Shown here in pieces: positions 33,704-38,312 of a DNA stretch of 38,312 nt. Numbering within the stretch: position 1 is the first letter of the stretch; every line of letters starts with the position of its first letter. The stretch comes from Calothrix sp. MO_192.B10 (GTDB lineage: Bacteria; Cyanobacteriota; Cyanobacteriia; Cyanobacteriales; Nostocaceae): positions 1 through 38,312 of the forward strand of contig JASJDS010000029.1 of the NCBI GenBank assembly GCA_030065055.1, written 5' to 3'. Both the position numbers and the translations under genes were made by a program. Below the pieces are notes generated by a model. The model saw only the letters and a list, made by a program, of their open reading frames with translations, searched no databases and was not told the DNA's origin.

Positions 33704-34477
33704 TCAAACATTTTTTTGTGAGTTCTCGTACTCAAATAAACGAATTGCCAGTAATATTTCTGCTAACATCCTCTGAAAGGCATAATACCAACCATGCCAA
33801 CCGTCCAGAATACCACCTTTGAGAATGAGGCAGTAGAACAAAATGATAAAGGGAGCTAAGATTTTTTGTTTGCGGATGCGATCGCCTAAACTCAGTTCAC
33901 TCTGTGGTGTTTCTAGCAGTTTCTGAGCCTCAATTATCATATAACGGTCTTGTGCCCATAGCCAACGGGTTAAAGGCTTGCGATCGTCATGATGAATGTA
34001 GCCAGACAGCATTGCTGACTTACCTTTAACCTCTAGCAGTTGGGTATGTCCATCATCAATGTAAACAGATTTGTCTTTTCTGAATAGAACTTGACGGGGG
34101 GGAAGTATACTACCCCGCAATGGTTTCCCGAAAACACAATATTTAAATCTGGCGAAATAACCATCTATTTCTGTATTTTCAGGTAATTCCTTGATTTCAG
34201 AAATTAGTTCATCTGTAATTATGTAGTCTGCATCCAGAGAAAGCACCCACTGAGATTTTACTTGTTCTAAACCGTAGTTCCATTGATTAGTGTGAGTGTC
34301 AAATTCTCGTTGAAATACCTGAATTTGTGGATAGGAATGGAGTATTTCCAGAGTTTCGTCAGTGCTATAGCTATCAATGACTACAATTGTTTTTGCCCAA
34401 ACCAGATGGTGGAGAGTGCGATCAATATTGGGAGATTCGTTGTAGGTGAGTATGAGAGGGGTAATTCTCTCTAGCAT
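33704..34477 (-). CDS. Glycosyltransferase family 2 (WaaE/LgtF-like)
   Basis: The product has 257 residues from ATG 34477, giving MLERITPLILTYNESPNI, the family's usual beginning; the longer open frame upstream overlaps the previous gene and is not needed. GT-A motifs are ILTYNE, WAKTIVVIDSYSTDETLEI, the metal-binding DxD in LSLDADYI, and GYIHHDDRKPLTRWLWAQDRY. Hydrophobic segments near the C-terminus (APFIILFYCLIL) suggest membrane association. Relatives add glucose to lipooligosaccharide cores. It lies 13 bp after the GT4 gene upstream on the same strand, so it belongs to one polysaccharide operon. Confidence 0.9.
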   Translation of the reverse strand: MLERITPLILTYNESPNIDRTLHHLVWAKTIVVIDSYSTDETLEILHSYPQIQVFQREFDTHTNQWNYGLEQVKSQWVLSLDADYIITDELISEIKELPENTEIDGYFARFKYCVFGKPLRGSILPPRQVLFRKDKSVYIDDGHTQLLEVKGKSAMLSGYIHHDDRKPLTRWLWAQDRYMIIEAQKLLETPQSELSLGDRIRKQKILAPFIILFYCLILKGGILDGWHGWYYAFQRMLAEILLAIRLFEYENSQKNV

Positions 34478-34490
34478 AAAATAATAAATG

Positions 34491-35684
34491 TTAGTAAAAG
34501 GTGGTAATAGGCTTTTTTTGAAGTATTTGTGTATACACTTGTTGCATTTGACAGGCAATTTGATCCCAAGTATATTTTTCCATAATTAGTTGACGAGCGC
34601 GATCGCCCATTTTTTTACCCTCTTGGGGATAATCTAGAAACTGTTGTATTGCAGCAGCAATTGCAGCCACATCCAGTTTTGTAACATACCCAACTTGTTG
34701 TTGCTTAACCATATCAGCTAAAGCGACACCAGGTGTAATTAAAACTGGTAAACCTCCAGCTAAAGCTTCTAACACTGATATGCCAAAGTTTTCTGAATAG
34801 GAAGTTAAAGCAAATAAGTCTGCTCCTTGGATTAATAAATTTTTCAATTCCCCTTTAACAAATCCAGTGGAATAAGTACGTTTTTCTATACCATACTTAA
34901 CTGTTAGGGATTTAATTTCACTTTCATACTCTACCTCTCCACTACCAGCTAAAATAAATGTAAATTTATCATTAGATAATTTGCTTAATGCAGGAATTAA
35001 ATAATCTAAACCCTTTTTAGGATGTAACCGAGATAAGAATAGAATAATCGGTTCATCTGTTGCTAAATTAAAATGTTGACGTAGACGTTGACGTGCATCA
35101 GATATTTTTGCAGGTATAGCAAGTCCGTGAGGGAGAATAAAGCTAGGGGAAGTTAAATTTAACAGAGAAGCTTCTTGTTGTTCTTGCTCAGAGGTAAAGT
35201 GAATTCCTTGACTATAATTTAGATTAGCTTTTTCTATTAGTTTGAGATAAATTTGTTTTTTGCGCGCGCTTTGTTGTAAAGACCACTCACATAGTTGTCC
35301 TAAAGGTCTAACTATGTAGGGAACTTGTTGCAAACGAGCGATCGCCATTGCTACAGTAGAAGCATAGGAAAAAATTGCATGAACGTGTAGCAAATCATAT
35401 TGGTGTATTGATTGCCACAACCAAGTTGTAAATTCCCCAGAAAAAGCGAATTCTCTGACTGCATGGAGAGGAGGAGAAAAGCGCGGAAAGAACCACACAG
35501 GAACCTGTTGATATTCTGTGCGCTGTCCTAGGGGTACATCTAATAAATCAACTCCATTATCATTACTAGTAGCAATTTCAGCATCAATACCGCTATCTCT
35601 CAGTGCTTTCACCATCTCTAGCACTGCTTGACTGGGACCTCCGCGTACTGGTGCAATGGAGGGAATTATATGGAGGATTCTCAT
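34491..35684 (-). CDS. Glycosyltransferase family 4
   Basis: The product has 397 residues of GT-B fold. The N-terminal domain begins [20 protein letters not shown] with the donor-side glycine-rich loop. The C-terminal domain shows the GT4 signature [17 protein letters not shown] and the E-x7-E motif in [20 protein letters not shown]. It transfers a sugar from a nucleotide donor, probably for exopolysaccharide. In filamentous cyanobacteria similar enzymes are assigned to hormogonium polysaccharide loci (the Hps series); I could not assign a specific letter. It sits between another GT4 gene (30 bp upstream) and a GT2 gene. Confidence 0.92.
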   Translation of the reverse strand: MRILHIIPSIAPVRGGPSQAVLEMVKALRDSGIDAEIATSNDNGVDLLDVPLGQRTEYQQVPVWFFPRFSPPLHAVREFAFSGEFTTWLWQSIHQYDLLHVHAIFSYASTVAMAIARLQQVPYIVRPLGQLCEWSLQQSARKKQIYLKLIEKANLNYSQGIHFTSEQEQQEASLLNLTSPSFILPHGLAIPAKISDARQRLRQHFNLATDEPIILFLSRLHPKKGLDYLIPALSKLSNDKFTFILAGSGEVEYESEIKSLTVKYGIEKRTYSTGFVKGELKNLLIQGADLFALTSYSENFGISVLEALAGGLPVLITPGVALADMVKQQQVGYVTKLDVAAIAAAIQQFLDYPQEGKKMGDRARQLIMEKYTWDQIACQMQQVYTQILQKKPITTFY

Positions 35685-35714
35685 TGTGAGATTCTGATTC
35701 AGGAATTGCTAGAT

Positions 35715-36869
35715 TTAAGTCCGAAAATGGTGTTTGAGATAACTACCAAGAGTGTTTTGAAAACTTGCAAATCCAAATTGAGAAATAACCTTTTTTCGCA
35801 ACATTTCTGGTTGATAAACAAGGGGATTGGGATAGCATTTTTGCAGGATTTGAATTAGAGTTTGGGTTATTAACTCTACCTCATCTGGATTCACAAGCGC
35901 TCCCAATTCACCATGACAAAGAGCATCAATTGCCCCATCTTGATTACCTCCCAAAACTGGCTTGCCGCAAGCCAAAGCTTCTAGGTAAACTATACCAAAT
36001 CCTTCTTTTTTGCTAGGCATGGCAAATACATCACAAAGATTGTAATGATCGCCCAATTCTTCGTCAGGGATGAAACCAGTTAAGGTAACATGATCTTGAA
36101 TTTGAAGTTGGGAAATAACTTGTCGAATCCGGGGTAAATCATCTCCTTTACCAACTAGAATGTAATGAATATTGGGAATAACCTGACGGATTAAAGGCAA
36201 GGCATTCAGAAGTTTGTCGTAACCTTTGTATTTTTCTGTTTGAGCAAGTCGAGCAACAGTAAGGATAATGGGCTGTTCAGGGGTTAAACCATATCGCTGT
36301 AATAGGTAAGTAGGTTTACTGGCAATTTCAAAACGATGTGTGTCAAAAGTATTAGGTAGGAGAGAAACTTTTTTGTCATCAAGATTTTGTTCTTTGAGGA
36401 GGCGATCGCGCGTATAATTACTCACGCAAAGAATACGATCTGCATTACGTAGGGCAGCTTGCAAAGCTGGTTTTTGAATATTCCAGGCTTCTATACCATG
36501 AGCCACAGTCCAATAAGGAATACCTGTTAGGCGTTTAAGCAAATGAGCAGCAACGGTAAAATTTAGGTGTGTTGCAATAATTAAATCAGGTCGCTGGAGA
36601 AGACCTTGTCCTATAATTTGAGCTGCAAAAATCGGTGTGCGAAGTTTTAGGGGCAATCTTCCAGCAAAGTGGAATCTAGTTTCTGGTAAATAGACAATAT
36701 TTGGATTTGGTAAAGCCTGTATATCATGTTTGAGAAAAACATGGTGCTGACTATGGGGATAGAGGTTTTGTAAAGCTTGTAAAAAAAATGATGAGTAAAC
36801 TTGGATACCGCCCTTAAAACCAAACAGATTCGGTATCCAGAGATGGAACTTCTTGACATCCTCCCCCAC
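35715..36869 (-). CDS. Glycosyltransferase family 4 whose start codon lies in an IS end
   Basis: The GT-B enzyme part begins at FHLWIPNLFGFKGGIQVYS and is complete. It has IILTVARLAQTEKYKGYDKLL for donor binding (split at the turn), and the E-x7-E motif at SKKEGFGIVYLEALACGKPV. The only upstream in-frame start is a GTG at 36869, and the first codons (MGEDVK) are the right end of the tnpB element, whose boundary is at 36853. The native start has therefore been removed or displaced by the insertion. It may still be expressed through the IS-provided GTG, but the nearby GGGGGAGG overlaps rather than precedes that GTG at useful spacing. Function is probably exopolysaccharide assembly with the two downstream genes. 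Confidence 0.88.
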   Translation of the reverse strand: MGEDVKKFHLWIPNLFGFKGGIQVYSSFFLQALQNLYPHSQHHVFLKHDIQALPNPNIVYLPETRFHFAGRLPLKLRTPIFAAQIIGQGLLQRPDLIIATHLNFTVAAHLLKRLTGIPYWTVAHGIEAWNIQKPALQAALRNADRILCVSNYTRDRLLKEQNLDDKKVSLLPNTFDTHRFEIASKPTYLLQRYGLTPEQPIILTVARLAQTEKYKGYDKLLNALPLIRQVIPNIHYILVGKGDDLPRIRQVISQLQIQDHVTLTGFIPDEELGDHYNLCDVFAMPSKKEGFGIVYLEALACGKPVLGGNQDGAIDALCHGELGALVNPDEVELITQTLIQILQKCYPNPLVYQPEMLRKKVISQFGFASFQNTLGSYLKHHFRT

Positions 36870-36909
36870 TTAAGACACCTCGCTATGCTCAATGTCTTTG
36901 AAGTGGGGG
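36853..36909 (-). mobile_element. Right end of the IS200/IS605-type (tnpB) element
   Basis: Read on the minus strand it is GAATCCCCC, a long hairpin with CCCCCACTT/AAGTGGGGG arms and an inner AAGACA/TGTCTT stem, then GAGGATGTCAA ending at 36853. The layout equals that of the end at 67-105. The tnpB stop codon lies inside the hairpin. No tnpA is seen in this window; the left end would be close to or beyond 38285. Confidence 0.7.
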
Positions 36910-38285
36910 ATTCCAACACCTCGCGATACTGGTTTTCTGCTTCGTCTCGTGCCAACTAGAGCATTGTGACCAATACTCCCCGCCGCTTCCAATCCACAGA
37001 CATTTTCGACTACGCTATGCCCTAGCGCAGATATCCCACGATTTCTTACTTCCTGGCTAGCTGCTACATCCCGTGTAGTTCTGTATCCACACTCATGGCA
37101 ATGGTGAAATCTAATATCTAGAGTTTTCTGACCTGTATGTGCCCCACAATTAGGACAAGTTTGACTTGTTCGATCTTTGTTAACTTTGGCAAAATACACA
37201 TCACGGCGAAAACATACCCACTCTAAGATATTTACGAATTGACCAAAACCAGCATCCGCACTGTGTTTTGAGAGCATTCCTCTTTGCCATGATACAAAGT
37301 TAATGTCTTCTGTGAATATCATGCCAGCACCCTTCGGGTTCGCCACTTTGCTTATGCCGGGGAACCCGTCCACCGCAAGTGGCTCACCATCACACAAATG
37401 ATGGCTTAGTTTAAAATGCCAGTCTTTTCTAGTGTCAGATATACGCTGATGCAGTCTAGCTATTTTCTGGTTTAACTTGTGTCGATTGTTTGACCCTTTT
37501 TGTTTATTCTTTAATCTACGTTGCAGCAATTTAAGCTTGCACTGTAGGGTTTTAAGAAACCTGGGTCGTTTAATCTCTTCACCGTCACTGGTAGCTACAA
37601 ATTTGTCAAAGCCCAAATCCAACCCTCGTGGATGACCATGAGGCATGGGGCTAGGAACATCAACATTTAGGCTCAGTGACAGCATCACAAAATAACCAGA
37701 TGCTTTAGAGACTACTCTAGCTTGTTTAACCTCAAACCCTTCTGGAATAGGTCTAGACTGTCTCCACTTAACCCACCCCAATTTAGGGAATTTAATCCCA
37801 TCATTTCTAATCGGGTCTTTCCCTAGCTGTGGAAAAACAAACGAACGCATCCCATACTTGTTTTTAAAACGTGGAAAACCAAAACCTTTAGCTCTCATAT
37901 CATCCCAGGCTCTATCTAGGGTTCTTAGCACTTGCTGGAGAACTTGAGAATGAGCGGCTTTTAATTGAGGATGCTGTTTTTTAGCTTCAGTTAGCTGTTT
38001 AGCCTGTTGATGGTAATCTGGAAATGGCTCGTCAGCCGAAATGATGTATTCAGATTGAATCGAGCAAGCATTAACATGTGACTTACGAGATTTACACCAA
38101 TCTTTGCGCTGTCTAAGGGCGAAATTCCAAACAGCGCGACATAAATCTAGGGCTTGCTCAATGGTGGCAATTTGTTCGGCAGTTGGTTGCCCTAAGCCAG
38201 ATAGGTCGCCCTTCTGACTTGGCTTCAAAACGGAGCATGAGACTTTCACCTCACTCCGCTCCTCTGTTAACATGGCTTTTGTCAT
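36870..38285 (-). CDS. tnpB: RNA-guided endonuclease TnpB (IS200/IS605 group)
   Basis: TnpB is an RNA-guided nuclease encoded by IS200/IS605 elements, related to Cas12. The product has 471 residues. RuvC-I Asp223 is in RGLDLGFDKFVATSDG, RuvC-II Glu326 in MIFTEDINF, and RuvC-III Asp406 in GYRTTRDVAAS. The zinc ribbon uses Cys377, 380, 396 and 399. All catalytic residues are therefore present. Residues 300-318 are an extra 19-residue block just before the RuvC-II strand, encoded by a 57-bp repeat insertion. The frame otherwise reads LCDGAGMIF, the normal family sequence. The C-terminal tail is encoded by the element's right-end hairpin, where the omega/right-end guide RNA would also be specified. 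Without tnpA nearby, mobility would need a transposase in trans. Confidence 0.93.
   Translation of the reverse strand: MTKAMLTEERSEVKVSCSVLKPSQKGDLSGLGQPTAEQIATIEQALDLCRAVWNFALRQRKDWCKSRKSHVNACSIQSEYIISADEPFPDYHQQAKQLTEAKKQHPQLKAAHSQVLQQVLRTLDRAWDDMRAKGFGFPRFKNKYGMRSFVFPQLGKDPIRNDGIKFPKLGWVKWRQSRPIPEGFEVKQARVVSKASGYFVMLSLSLNVDVPSPMPHGHPRGLDLGFDKFVATSDGEEIKRPRFLKTLQCKLKLLQRRLKNKQKGSNNRHKLNQKIARLHQRISDTRKDWHFKLSHHLCDGEPLAVDGFPGISKVANPKGAGMIFTEDINFVSWQRGMLSKHSADAGFGQFVNILEWVCFRRDVYFAKVNKDRTSQTCPNCGAHTGQKTLDIRFHHCHECGYRTTRDVAASQEVRNRGISALGHSVVENVCGLEAAGSIGHNALVGTRRSRKPVSRGVGIPHFKDIEHSEVS
37332..37388 (-). repeat. 57-bp palindromic repeat inserted in frame within tnpB
   Basis: Read on the coding strand, the insert starts GGTGAGCCACTTGCGGTGGA and ends GCGAACCCGAAG, and is followed by a second GGTG. 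The 57 bp add exactly 19 codons. Inverted pairs inside are GCCACTT/AAGTGGC and CGGGTTC/GAACCCG. Removing it restores LCD-GAGM, the usual TnpB sequence. AGCCACT(T)GCGGTGG and GGGTTCCCCGGCATAA also occur in the repeat cluster at 27390-27540. Confidence 0.85.
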
Positions 38286-38312
38286 GAGTACCTGTCAAAT
38301 CCTGAGCAGTTT

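Overview
The window looks like chromosomal DNA of a filamentous, Nostocales-type cyanobacterium. The evidence is frequent HIP1 octamers (GCGATCGC), many heptamer and octamer short tandem repeats between genes, several protein families largely restricted to cyanobacteria and plastids (DUF3155, DUF3598, DUF3611, CCB1-like), and the abundance of Uma2-type nucleases, SLH, pentapeptide and FGE-domain proteins. No species is named because nothing in the sequence identifies one.

Layout. Positions 1-105 are the right end of an IS200/IS605-type element that has cut off the 5' part of an Uma2 gene (to 633). An FHA protein follows, then about 1 kb of repeats, including 24 copies of an 8-bp unit. Two paralogous exported proteins (2171-2836; 3553-4803, the latter with SLH repeats) share a C-terminal domain. 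Then come a sensor histidine kinase (minus strand), DUF3155, a likely structured RNA (6S-like, about 7026-7225) with a terminator, a CCB1-like factor and a PadR regulator. The core block 8.9-18 kb carries a DUF3611 protein, serS, rseP, nth, rpsN, aat, an Rpn/PDDEXK-like protein with a DUF4351-like tail, a DUF3598 protein and ftsX. Next are a pentapeptide membrane protein, a large TPR-FGE/C-type-lectin-fold protein, def with a small membrane protein, and the tldD-pmbA(tldE) protease pair, which is separated by an S23-type gene killed by an amber codon.

From 27 kb on, the DNA is accessory. There is a hairpin-rich repeat cluster, then a minus-strand run wcaF-like -> Uma2 -> AAA/OLD-type ATPase -> DUF4276-like protein; the last two look like a two-gene ATPase/effector defence module. 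An intergenic zone with a YdcF pseudogene and several MITE-like elements follows. Then another Uma2 gene, two more MITE-like elements, three glycosyltransferases (probably exopolysaccharide or hormogonium polysaccharide), and a complete tnpB whose element end forms the start of the adjacent glycosyltransferase frame.

Most notable are: (1) a 57-bp palindromic repeat inserted in frame into tnpB with a GGTG direct repeat; (2) two independent IS200/IS605 right ends whose hairpin supplies an in-frame GTG to the disrupted neighbour; (3) a MITE with 6-bp target duplication and half copies elsewhere; (4) the ATPase/DUF4276 pair; (5) a 6S-like RNA; (6) an FGE domain whose C-terminus resembles a DGR variable region. 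No rRNA, tRNA, CRISPR array or reverse transcriptase was seen.
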